A stretch of DNA of 6,458 bases from positions 1-6,458 of the forward strand of contig CANNNN010000150.1 of NCBI GenBank assembly GCA_947506075.1, in the 5' to 3' direction. Position numbers and translations under genes: made by a program. The notes beneath the pieces were generated by a model, which was not told the origin of the DNA, did not search any database, and saw only the letters and a list, made by a program, of their open reading frames with translations. Of this stretch, positions 1 to 5,234 are shown in pieces. Origin of the DNA: Methylococcaceae bacterium. Lineage in GTDB: Bacteria; Pseudomonadota; Gammaproteobacteria; Methylococcales; Methylomonadaceae. How positions within the stretch are numbered: position 1 is the first letter of the stretch; every line of letters starts with the position of its first letter.

Positions 1-229
1 GAGTGCTCCTGATAAAAAAATCGTGTTCCACTATACGCCGAAACATGCGTCATGGATGAATCAAATTGAGGTTTGGTTCGGCATGTTAGCCAGGAAAGTG
101 ATTAAACGTGGGAATTTTAAAAGCACCGAAGAATTGAAAACAAAAATCGTGGCGTTCATTGATTATTTTAACAACACGATGGCTAAGCCGTTTAAGTGGA
201 CTTATCAAGGCAAAGTTATGGTTGCCTGA
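1..229 (+). CDS. IS630-family transposase, C-terminal fragment (5' end outside window)
   Basis: The reading frame is open from base 2 to the TGA at 227-229, so this is the tail of a gene that begins before the window. A GTG at base 23 lies inside the conserved domain and is not a real start. The peptide contains HYTPKHASWMNQIEVWF, the block around the third acidic residue of the IS630/Tc1-mariner DDE catalytic triad; the Glu of NQIE is the likely catalytic one. It ends with the usual YFN...AKPFKWTYQGK tail of IS630-type transposases. This family moves DNA by cut-and-paste into TA dinucleotides. About 75 residues are visible and the reading frame is undamaged, so the copy may be complete upstream. 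I could not identify the terminal inverted repeat, because the left end is not in view. Confidence 0.9.
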   Translation, partial: SAPDKKIVFHYTPKHASWMNQIEVWFGMLARKVIKRGNFKSTEELKTKIVAFIDYFNNTMAKPFKWTYQGKVMVA

Positions 230-459
230 ATTTGATCACGAACTTCCGGTTTGTTGTACTAGTAAAAATTTTGTGTGCTGGGCGAATGCTCTCAGCTGGA
301 CGGTTCGTTAGCGATTACTTACTTCAGCCACCCAGTCAGGACCTGATTTATTAATCAAGGGAGGCTGATGTTCCATCTACTGCATTAAGCATTTTGTTTG
401 TCAGCCTGAAAATCAATACTCATAAAGATTCTCGCGGAATCAGGCTATTTCATTATCCG

Positions 460-594
460 TCAGATAGCAGCCCGGGTCCCTCGGCCCAAAATTTCCCCGT
501 GATTTTCGCGGCCCTGACTCTTGTGTTGCCGTTGCAGACTTCCTGATAAGCGCAGGTTGCGCAGCGGCCCTGGATGTCGCTTAAGACCCGCCAT
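460..594 (-). CDS. Doubtful small ORF, 44 codons
   Basis: On the minus strand an ATG at 594-592 opens a 44-codon frame ending at a TGA (462-460). The frame is also open for 15 codons before the ATG, back to a TAA. The product would be very basic, rich in Arg, Lys, Gly, Gln and His, with no membrane segment or recognised motif. No Shine-Dalgarno sequence precedes the ATG, and the frame overlaps the 547-583 hairpin. I do not recognise the peptide. It may be a chance open frame in GC-rich non-coding DNA or part of a dispersed repeat. It is listed only because nothing else explains this stretch. Confidence 0.12.
   Translation of the reverse strand: MAGLKRHPGPLRNLRLSGSLQRQHKSQGRENHGEILGRGTRAAI
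547..583. repeat. Bulged hairpin in the 230-970 gap
   Basis: TAAGCG (547-552) pairs with CGCTTA (578-583). Directly inside it CAGG (553-556) pairs with CCTG (569-572), leaving GATGT (573-577) as a one-sided bulge and a 12-base apical loop. Ten base pairs with one bulge is more like a folded RNA or a palindromic repeat than a terminator, since no T-run follows on either strand. Function unknown. Confidence 0.4.
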
Positions 595-733
595 CAACGG
601 ATCGTCGTATCCAGCAAATTTTTGAAAACGGCCGATCTTTTACATTACCGGTATAAGCCATAACCCATATGGGGGACGACAAAATTATTACAATACGAAT
701 AAAGGAAGTCCTGTCGCACAAGGTGCAAACCCG

Positions 734-784
734 CTACCGAATCGACAAAAACGGTCAAGGATGACCGACTGTATCAGATTGTAG
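734..784. repeat. Two-part hairpin; its apical stem resembles a minus-strand terminator
   Basis: CGGTCA (752-757) pairs perfectly with TGACCG (762-767) around an AGGA tetraloop. An outer stem is formed by CTAC (734-737) with GTAG (781-784) and AATC (740-743) with GATT (777-780), with CG (738-739) bulged and an internal loop between the two stems. Read on the minus strand, the apical stem is followed by TTTTTGT, which fits a short intrinsic terminator. No minus-strand gene lies upstream of it, because the EVE gene there is on the plus strand. It may belong to a lost gene, an antisense transcript or a structured RNA. Confidence 0.35.
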
Positions 785-970
785 GGTACAAAGATCAAGC
801 CTGTCCCGTCTTAATTTGGTAGCCTCCCCCCCATAATCCGTTACAATCAGCAGAAGACTTTCAATCTTTTTCACGGCAAATTTTATTGGCTGTCGTGTAT
901 GTACTATCATTTTATGGGTAAACATTAGGCAAATAAAGGTAGTGCTTTTTTACGAAATTTTATGACACAA

Positions 971-1005
971 TAGGCATTCAAAATACCACGCAACATAATG
1001 ATAAT
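971..1005 (+). promoter_or_regulatory. Candidate sigma-70 promoter(s) for the EVE gene
   Basis: Two overlapping matches each have a 17-base spacer: TAGGCA (971-976) with CATAAT (994-999), and TTCAAA (977-982) with GATAAT (1000-1005). Each -35 matches 4 of 6 and each -10 matches 5 of 6. Transcription would start near 1006-1012 and leave a leader of about 35-40 bases. The surroundings are rich in ATAAT-like repeats, so chance matches to a -10 are easy. Confidence 0.35.
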
Positions 1006-1045
1006 AATAAATAATACGACGCACTGAATCTTTATGGAACCTACT

Positions 1046-1504
1046 ATGAACTACTGGCTAATGAAATCCGAACCCGACACGTTCGGAATTATTGATCTGT
1101 ACAACAAACCCAATCAGACCGAGCACTGGGATGGCGTACGTAATTATCAGGCCAGAAACATGATGCGGGATGACATGAAAATAGGTGATCAGGTTTTTTT
1201 CTATCATTCCAACTGCGATGTGCCAGGCATAGTCGGCATTATGGAAGTGATTAAAGAAGGCTACCCTGATTTTTTTGCTTTCGATCCGGACGACAAACAT
1301 TTCGACCCCAAAAGCGACCCTGAACATCCTCGCTGGATGATGGTTGACGTTAAATATGTCAGAACCTTGTCCCGCACCATCTCCCTTAAAGAGTTAAAGC
1401 ATCAGGAAGGGCTTGCAGATTTCCCACTGGTAAGACGCGGCAACCGCTTATCCATCATGCCGGTCAGCAAAGCCCAGTGGGAGTTTATCCTTGCGTTGGA
1501 GTAA
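1046..1504 (+). CDS. EVE domain-containing protein (THYN1-like)
   Basis: A 152-residue protein that is essentially a single EVE domain, a PUA-like fold that in characterised relatives binds modified bases in DNA or RNA. The family start MNYWLMKSEPD is present, followed by WDGVRNYQARN (residues 28-38), which helps shape the base pocket, FFYHS (51-55), and a conserved Trp at 97. The annotated start is the ATG at 1046: it has GGAA (1036-1039) six bases upstream and matches the family's N-terminus. An in-frame ATG at 1034 would add only four residues and has no ribosome binding site. The protein is cytosolic, with no signal peptide or membrane segment. In other gammaproteobacteria such genes stand alone or near housekeeping genes, so a defence role is not implied. 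The gene converges on purK with 22 bases between stops and no clear terminator. Its ligand cannot be told from the sequence. Confidence 0.9.
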   Translation: MNYWLMKSEPDTFGIIDLYNKPNQTEHWDGVRNYQARNMMRDDMKIGDQVFFYHSNCDVPGIVGIMEVIKEGYPDFFAFDPDDKHFDPKSDPEHPRWMMVDVKYVRTLSRTISLKELKHQEGLADFPLVRRGNRLSIMPVSKAQWEFILALE

Positions 1505-1526
1505 ATCAGGCCAGCTATTTAGTACG

Positions 1527-2621
1527 CTACGAATCGTCAACCTGATCAGCAAGCACAACCAGTTTGCTAAGCAATTCCGATAATTTCTCCAAACTTTCCG
1601 CACGTACCGTCGCATGTGCCACTTTACGGCCCTTGCGCGGTGACTTTCCGTATAGATGCAAATGCACCTGAGGTATCTCCAATAACTCTTCGGTCTTGGG
1701 CAGTCCGCCGATGAAGTTCACCATTGCCGAGTGCTCCACCGGAGTTGTTGCGCCTAACGGCAGATTAAGAATCGCCCGCAAATGATTTTCAAACTGACTG
1801 GTTTCTGCGCCTTCTATCGTCCAGTGTCCGGAATTATGTACCCGGGGCGCAAACTCATTGGCAACCAGCTTGCCGTCTACTTCAAATAATTCCAATGCCA
1901 GTACGCCGACATAGTTCAGCTGTTCCAGCAGACGACAGATATAGATTTCGGCCTGTGCTTGCATCGCATCATCAGCACGGCATTCAGAAACGCGTAAGAT
2001 GCCGCCAATGTGCAAGTTCTCTGATAAGGGGTAAAAAACAATCGCCCCTGAAACGTTGCGTGCCGCGATAATAGACACTTCCCGATTAAATGGAACGAAG
2101 GCTTCGACGATAGCGGGTACGCCTTGCAATAGTTCCCAGGCAAATTTTAAGTCATCGACCGACTTGAGAACGGACTGGCCTTTGCCGTCATAGCCCTGGG
2201 TGCGGCTTTTTAAAACCGCAGGATAGCCAAGAGTGTTCATGGCCAGTTCCAGGCTCTCAAGGCTCTCCACTGCCCCATAAGCCGGTGTCGGGATATCCAG
2301 GTCGTGAAAAAAGCTTTTTTCTCTCAATCTGTCCTGGGCCACGCCCAGTGCTTCTGCCGATGGATGCACCTGGGTATGAGCAGCCAGAAACTCTGCAACT
2401 TCGGCCGGAACATTCTCAAACTCATAGGTGACTACGTCGGCGCGTTCGGCCAGCTGCGCCAGTAAGACCGGATCACTATAGTCACCTTGCAAATGCTCGC
2501 CCAGTTTGTTGGCACAGGCATCGGCAGATGGATCAAGAAAAATAAATTCCAAACCTAGGGGCATGCCGGCCAGCGCTATCATTCTAGCCAACTGGCCTGC
2601 GCCCAATACGCCCACTATCAT
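1527..2621 (-). CDS. purK: N5-carboxyaminoimidazole ribonucleotide synthase (PurK)
   Basis: PurK carboxylates AIR with bicarbonate and ATP to give N5-CAIR in de novo purine synthesis. The 364-residue protein has the full ATP-grasp layout. It opens with GAGQLARM (7-14) in the pre-ATP-grasp domain and continues with TYEFENV (65-71). The glycine-rich ATP loop QGYDGKGQ lies at 142-149, Glu173 and the FNREVS stretch follow, and NEFAPRVHNSGHWT (255-268) holds metal and substrate ligands. The C-terminal domain includes KGRKVAH (330-336), where many relatives have Gly in place of this Ala. The length is normal for the family. The ATG start shares the ATGA at 2618-2621 with the purE stop, so translation is probably coupled. 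The stop is TAG. PurK works with PurE, which takes the unstable N5-CAIR product. Confidence 0.97.
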   Translation of the reverse strand: MIVGVLGAGQLARMIALAGMPLGLEFIFLDPSADACANKLGEHLQGDYSDPVLLAQLAERADVVTYEFENVPAEVAEFLAAHTQVHPSAEALGVAQDRLREKSFFHDLDIPTPAYGAVESLESLELAMNTLGYPAVLKSRTQGYDGKGQSVLKSVDDLKFAWELLQGVPAIVEAFVPFNREVSIIAARNVSGAIVFYPLSENLHIGGILRVSECRADDAMQAQAEIYICRLLEQLNYVGVLALELFEVDGKLVANEFAPRVHNSGHWTIEGAETSQFENHLRAILNLPLGATTPVEHSAMVNFIGGLPKTEELLEIPQVHLHLYGKSPRKGRKVAHATVRAESLEKLSELLSKLVVLADQVDDS

Positions 2622-3166
2622 AAATTGTCCTCGGCAACTGCTCCTTGCGTTGCTCTACCTCCTGCATCCATGCAGTCGTCTACTCTTGGATCTGAATGCG
2701 CCAGCACCGCTTCGGTTTGCTCGCGTCTGAAATTATTTAATGCGCTTTTATACTGGACATGTTTGTTGCTGATGATCGCTGCAGCCAGCAAGGCCGAGTT
2801 GATCGCGCCCGCTTTGCCTATCGCCATTGTGCCAACCGGAATGCCTGCTGGCATTTGTACGATAGACAGCAGAGAATCCATGCCATTCAATGCCTTGGAC
2901 TGTACCGGCACACCCAACACCGGCACGGCGGTTTTGGCTGCCGTCATACCCGGCAAATGCGCTGCTCCGCCGGCACCGGCAATAATGACTTCCAGGCCCT
3001 TAGTCTCAGCCGTTTCGGCATACTGAAACAGTTTATCCGGTGTGCGGTGCGCCGAGATAACTTCAACCTCATGCGGAATGCCCAGCCGTTCCAGCGTTTC
3101 CGCTGCAAAGCGCATGGTTTCCCAGTCAGAGGTCGAACCCATGATGATGCCAACCAGTGCGGTCAT
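2618..3166 (-). CDS. purE: N5-carboxyaminoimidazole ribonucleotide mutase (PurE, class I)
   Basis: PurE moves the carboxyl group of N5-CAIR to carbon 4, giving CAIR. The 182-residue protein shows the class I PurE signature: MGSTSDW at 9-15, SAHRTP at 38-43 with the catalytic His40, AGAGGAAHLPGM at 63-74, and GVPVQS at 85-90. The start is the ATG at 3166-3164, preceded by AAGGAG with ordinary spacing and matching the family N-terminus. An in-frame ATG at 3181 would read through that ribosome binding site and is rejected. The core ends near residue 155, and a polar tail of roughly 27 residues follows, so the protein is slightly longer than the 169 residues of E. coli PurE. It is the first gene of the purEK operon and overlaps purK by four bases. 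The presence of PurK supports the bacterial N5-CAIR mutase over the AIR carboxylase form. Confidence 0.97.
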   Translation of the reverse strand: MTALVGIIMGSTSDWETMRFAAETLERLGIPHEVEVISAHRTPDKLFQYAETAETKGLEVIIAGAGGAAHLPGMTAAKTAVPVLGVPVQSKALNGMDSLLSIVQMPAGIPVGTMAIGKAGAINSALLAAAIISNKHVQYKSALNNFRREQTEAVLAHSDPRVDDCMDAGGRATQGAVAEDNL

Positions 3167-3596
3167 ATGTAACTCCTTCAAGCAGGTAATAAAATTAAGC
3201 CGCGTAGTATCGCATAAATACCGGAACGATGTTTTACAGCAATTTACAGCTCTCTACAAAATTGCAATTATGCATTATTTTTCCATTACGCCCCTTGTAT
3301 CATTCGCTGAAAATCCACAAAAGACAGGCTACTGATTAAAAATAGTTAAAAAGCACTCAATTCAGCGCCTGTCATCGTATAATTGGCAGCTGTAAGCCAC
3401 CAACTTAGGCGGGGCAAGCAATGAGGCTTAAGCTAGACTTTTCCGCTTTCAGTTGGCAGCCATAGCTTTTTTAATAATTGCTTTGATTTCATGTTTTTTA
3501 GCTGATTTATCTGTGTTAATTATTTTTCATCTTTGTTCGTGCCTATACCGGCGCTAATATCGTTAAACCACTTTATTTAATAGTAAGCGAGAACCT
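3167..3596. promoter_or_regulatory. Divergent purE/purC intergenic region
   Basis: These 430 bases lie between two divergent purine genes and hold no gene. A plus-strand promoter for purC is placed at 3533-3560. No equally good minus-strand promoter for purE was found; the best attempt, TTGGTG with TATACG near 3380-3405, would lie far from the gene. TTGGCAGC occurs twice in direct orientation (3383-3390 and 3453-3460), and a GCTTAAGC palindrome sits between them at 3426-3433. No sequence like the E. coli PurR operator (ACGCAAACGTTTGCGT) was seen. Confidence 0.5.
3533..3560 (+). promoter_or_regulatory. Candidate sigma-70 promoter for purC
   Basis: TTGTTC (3533-3538) and TAATAT (3555-3560) are separated by 16 bases. 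Transcription would start near 3567, leaving a leader of about 30 bases before the purC ATG. The ribosome binding site is weak: GAGA at 3589-3592, four bases before the start. Confidence 0.4.
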
Positions 3597-4493
3597 ATGA
3601 CCGCTCCAGAAGCTCTATACGAATCGACACTCTCGTCTCTAAAACTTCGCGCTCGCGGCAAAGTGCGGGATATTTATGATATTGATGATAAACACATGCT
3701 GATTGTGACCACCGACCGGTTGTCCGCCTTTGATGTGATTTTGCCTGACCCTATTCCCGGCAAAGGCCGTGTTTTAACCAGCGTGTCCAATTTCTGGTTT
3801 GAAAAAATGAAACACGTTATGCCCAATCACCTGTCTGATATTCCGCTGGAACAGGTGGTTCCAGATCCCGCCGAGCGAGCGCAGATTGAAGGCCGCGCTA
3901 TCGTCGTCAAATTATTAAAACCGCTGCCGGTAGAAGCTATTGTGCGTGGTTATCTGATCGGCTCCGGCTGGAAAGATTATCAAAAAACCGGCGCTGTCTG
4001 CGGCATTCAATTACCGTCAGGCTTGCAGCAGGCACAGCAATTGCCTGAGCCTATTTATACCCCGTCCACCAAAGCCGCCGTCGATCAGCATGACGAAAAT
4101 GTCTCCTTTGATATTACCGTTGCATTGATGGGGCAGGATCTGGCGGAAAAAGTGCGCGACGCCAGCCTGAAGCTATACAAGGAAGCCGCCGCTTACGCGA
4201 AGGAACGAGGCATCATAATTGCCGATACTAAATTTGAATTTGGCGTCGACGATGATGGCCAATTATATCTGATCGATGAGGCCCTAACCCCCGATTCCTC
4301 AAGGTTCTGGCCTGCCGATCAATATCAGGTAGGCATCAGTCCGCCCAGTTTCGACAAGCAATATATCCGTGATTACCTGGAAACGCTGGACTGGGATAAA
4401 ACTGCGCCAGGCCCGCATTTACCGACTGAAGTGGCAAAGTATTGCGCCGAAAAATACCGCGAAGCGGAACTCAGGTTGACGCAAGGTTACTAA
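3597..4493 (+). CDS. purC: Phosphoribosylaminoimidazole-succinocarboxamide synthase (SAICAR synthetase, PurC)
   Basis: PurC joins CAIR and L-aspartate using ATP to form SAICAR, the step after PurE. The protein has 298 residues, placing it in the longer group found in many proteobacteria and yeast (Ade1-like) rather than the roughly 237-residue E. coli form. GKVRDIY (21-27) forms the nucleotide-binding loop, and DRLSAFD (40-46) follows. VEAIVRGYLIGSGWKDY (112-128) is the first family signature. DTKFEFG lies at 210-216, and LIDEALTPDSSRFW (225-238) is the second signature. The C-terminal extension past 240 is typical of the long form. The ATG at 3597 fits the family N-terminus. The gene is divergent from purEK and is followed by a 9-bp hairpin before rpsT, which has its own promoter. 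Nothing is missing or damaged. Confidence 0.97.
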   Translation: MTAPEALYESTLSSLKLRARGKVRDIYDIDDKHMLIVTTDRLSAFDVILPDPIPGKGRVLTSVSNFWFEKMKHVMPNHLSDIPLEQVVPDPAERAQIEGRAIVVKLLKPLPVEAIVRGYLIGSGWKDYQKTGAVCGIQLPSGLQQAQQLPEPIYTPSTKAAVDQHDENVSFDITVALMGQDLAEKVRDASLKLYKEAAAYAKERGIIIADTKFEFGVDDDGQLYLIDEALTPDSSRFWPADQYQVGISPPSFDKQYIRDYLETLDWDKTAPGPHLPTEVAKYCAEKYREAELRLTQGY

Positions 4494-4509
4494 TCGCATT
4501 AGCTCGAAT

Positions 4510-4542
4510 AGGAAGTCAAACGCAGAGTCTGTCTGACTTCCT
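4510..4542 (+). terminator. Hairpin after purC, possible terminator lacking a T-run
   Basis: AGGAAGTCA (4510-4518) pairs perfectly with TGACTTCCT (4534-4542), giving a 9-bp stem around a 15-base loop in which CAG and CTG can pair. It starts 17 bases after the purC stop, where a terminator is expected. No T-run follows, so it is either a weak terminator or an mRNA 3'-end stabiliser. Confidence 0.4.
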
Positions 4543-4569
4543 CAGTGTAAATCTTATAAAAGGCATCTG

Positions 4570-4600
4570 TTGCTGAGTCCATAGCGAAGAGTTGTACAAT
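4570..4600 (+). promoter_or_regulatory. Weak candidate distal promoter upstream of rpsT
   Basis: TACAAT (4595-4600) is a good -10. The best upstream -35, TTGCTG (4570-4575), is 19 bases away, which is longer than ideal. A transcript from here would start near 4607 and carry the 4621-4645 hairpin into the rpsT leader. This is inference only. Confidence 0.2.
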
Positions 4601-4620
4601 TAATTTAGCCCGAGCAGACA

Positions 4621-4645
4621 GGTGATCAGGTTCATGCCGATCACC
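4621..4645. repeat. Perfect hairpin in the purC-rpsT gap
   Basis: GGTGATC (4621-4627) pairs with GATCACC (4639-4645). After a single unpaired A, an inner GG/CC pair extends the stem to nine base pairs around a TTCATG loop. No T-run follows on either strand. It lies upstream of the main rpsT promoter, so it could be part of a longer leader from a distal promoter or a protein-binding dyad. Confidence 0.4.
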
Positions 4646-4704
4646 ACGCCAGACTAAAAAGAAGATACACACTTAACACCGCCCTTGTTAAACATTAATA
4701 AAGT

Positions 4705-4733
4705 TTGACAAAAATATCACTTGTAATGATAAT
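4705..4733 (+). promoter_or_regulatory. Strong sigma-70 promoter for rpsT
   Basis: A perfect TTGACA (4705-4710) is followed after exactly 17 bases by GATAAT (4728-4733), which matches the -10 consensus in five of six positions. Transcription would start near 4740, giving a leader of about 34 bases before the rpsT ATG. A near-consensus promoter suits a ribosomal protein gene. It also rules out the in-frame TTG at 4705 as the gene start, because that codon is part of the -35 box. Confidence 0.75.
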
Positions 4734-4773
4734 ACACGGTTTAATTCATCCAGTTACCAAGAATCGAGACACT

Positions 4774-5037
4774 ATGGCTAATACAGCACAAGCTAAAAAG
4801 CGTGCGCGACAAGCGGAAAAAAGCCGTATTCGCAACGCAGGACAACGTAGCAACTTACGCACCTTCATCAAAAAAATCATTGCCGCCGTCAAACTTGGCG
4901 ACAAAGAAAAAGCGCAAGCCGCCTACAACACTGCCGTTCCGATTATCGATTCTGCAGTTACCAAAGGCATTATTCACAAGAATAAAGCCGCACGCGGTAA
5001 AAGCAGACTGAATGCAAAAGTAAAAGCTATCGCTTAA
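4774..5037 (+). CDS. rpsT: 30S ribosomal protein S20
   Basis: S20 is a primary binder of 16S rRNA in the small ribosomal subunit and helps early 30S assembly. The 87-residue protein has the same length as E. coli S20. It begins with MANTAQAKKRARQAEKSR, contains SNLRTFIKK near residues 26-34, and ends with the conserved IHKNKAARGKSRLN stretch (67-80). It is strongly basic and helical throughout. The start is the ATG at 4774, with GAGA (4766-4769) upstream; the frame stays open further upstream but only through the promoter. E. coli rpsT starts with UUG and is autoregulated, whereas here the start is AUG, so the same control cannot be assumed. The gene stands alone with its own promoter and terminator and faces proB. 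Confidence 0.97.
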   Translation: MANTAQAKKRARQAEKSRIRNAGQRSNLRTFIKKIIAAVKLGDKEKAQAAYNTAVPIIDSAVTKGIIHKNKAARGKSRLNAKVKAIA

Positions 5038-5057
5038 CGGCTTTAGCTTTACTCAAT

Positions 5058-5093
5058 AAAAAAGGCCGTACTCATCGAGTTACGGCCTTTTTT
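5058..5093. terminator. Bidirectional intrinsic terminator between rpsT and proB
   Basis: Bases 5058-5070 (A6 then GGCCGTA) pair perfectly with 5081-5093 (TACGGCC then T6), a 13-bp stem. Three more pairs (CTC with GAG, one T bulged) close an ATC loop. The arm ends in T6 on the plus strand and the complementary A6 gives T6 on the minus strand, so it can stop both convergent transcripts. It starts 21 bases after the rpsT stop. Confidence 0.93.
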
Positions 5094-5123
5094 ATTGCCC
5101 CGAATTTTTTAAAAAATAGTAAA

Positions 5124-5215
5124 CAGATAACACTGACTGGATTTACACGACTTTTTTTACGAGTTTATTTTTATCAGCCCTTATCAGCCCTTATCAGCCA
5201 GATCAGTGTCATCTG
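5124..5215. repeat. Imperfect inverted repeat enclosing a 10-bp triplet repeat
   Basis: CAGAT (5124-5128), ACACTGA (5130-5136) and CTGG (5137-5140) pair in order with ATCTG (5211-5215), TCAGTGT (5203-5209) and CCAG (5198-5201). That gives 16 paired bases with one mismatch and one bulge, around a 57-base interior. The unit TTATCAGCCC is repeated three times head to tail (5171-5200, with the last base changed in the third copy). The layout resembles a small intergenic repeat or MITE-like element, but no transposase, target duplication or second copy is visible. Confidence 0.5.
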
Positions 5216-5234
5216 CGTTCCATTATTAAACCAC

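Larger units (their letters stand above)
230..970. other. Long gap with no convincing gene, next to an IS630 end
   Basis: No frame gives a recognisable protein here. The stretch holds a bulged hairpin at 547-583, a two-part hairpin at 734-784, a tight GCAC/GTGC hairpin at 716-726, three perfect palindromes (TACTAGTA at 257-264, TACCGGTA at 646-653, CCCATATGGG at 664-673) and a run of seven C at 826-832. The right end of the IS630 element should fall within the first few tens of bases. The CTAG at 259-262 contains a TA that could be the duplicated target, but this is a guess without the other end. The rest could be decayed gene sequence, a second degenerate mobile element or an unrecognised structured RNA. 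Confidence 0.5.

Noticed and set aside
700..835. Resemblance to a cobalamin or cyclic-di-GMP (GEMM) riboswitch, from GGTGCAAACC near 722-731 and GGTAGCC near 818-824
   Set aside because: The short words match but the spacing and conserved neighbours do not: no GACGCAAAGCC for GEMM, and no GGGAA directly before GGTG or intact 3' B12 box for cobalamin. No gene lies just downstream in a fitting position.
886..914. Promoter TTGGCT with ATTTTA upstream of the EVE gene
   Set aside because: The -10 match is poor and the position is more than 100 bases from the gene; the pair at 971-1005 is better.
230..1033. Possible 6S RNA upstream of the EVE gene
   Set aside because: No long closing stem with a central bubble of 6S type could be traced, and the usual zapA and 5-formyl-THF cyclo-ligase neighbours are absent.
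1046..1504. EVE gene as part of a defence island next to the IS element
   Set aside because: No restriction, nuclease or other defence gene is present, and the gene looks like the stand-alone housekeeping type beside purine genes.
1505..1546. Terminator from ATCAGG (1505-1510) and CCTGAT (1541-1546) between EVE and purK
   Set aside because: Only six base pairs around a 30-base loop, with no T-run on either strand and half of it inside purK.
2625..3335. Several plus-strand open frames opposite purE and its upstream region
   Set aside because: They are shadows of purE with no family resemblance and no credible ribosome binding sites.
4705..4773. N-terminal extension of 23 residues on S20
   Set aside because: The extension would start in the -35 box of a near-consensus promoter, and the ATG at 4774 gives the exact family length and N-terminus.
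5171..5200. Triplet repeat as a CRISPR array
   Set aside because: The units are 10 bases long and directly adjacent, with no spacers and no cas genes.
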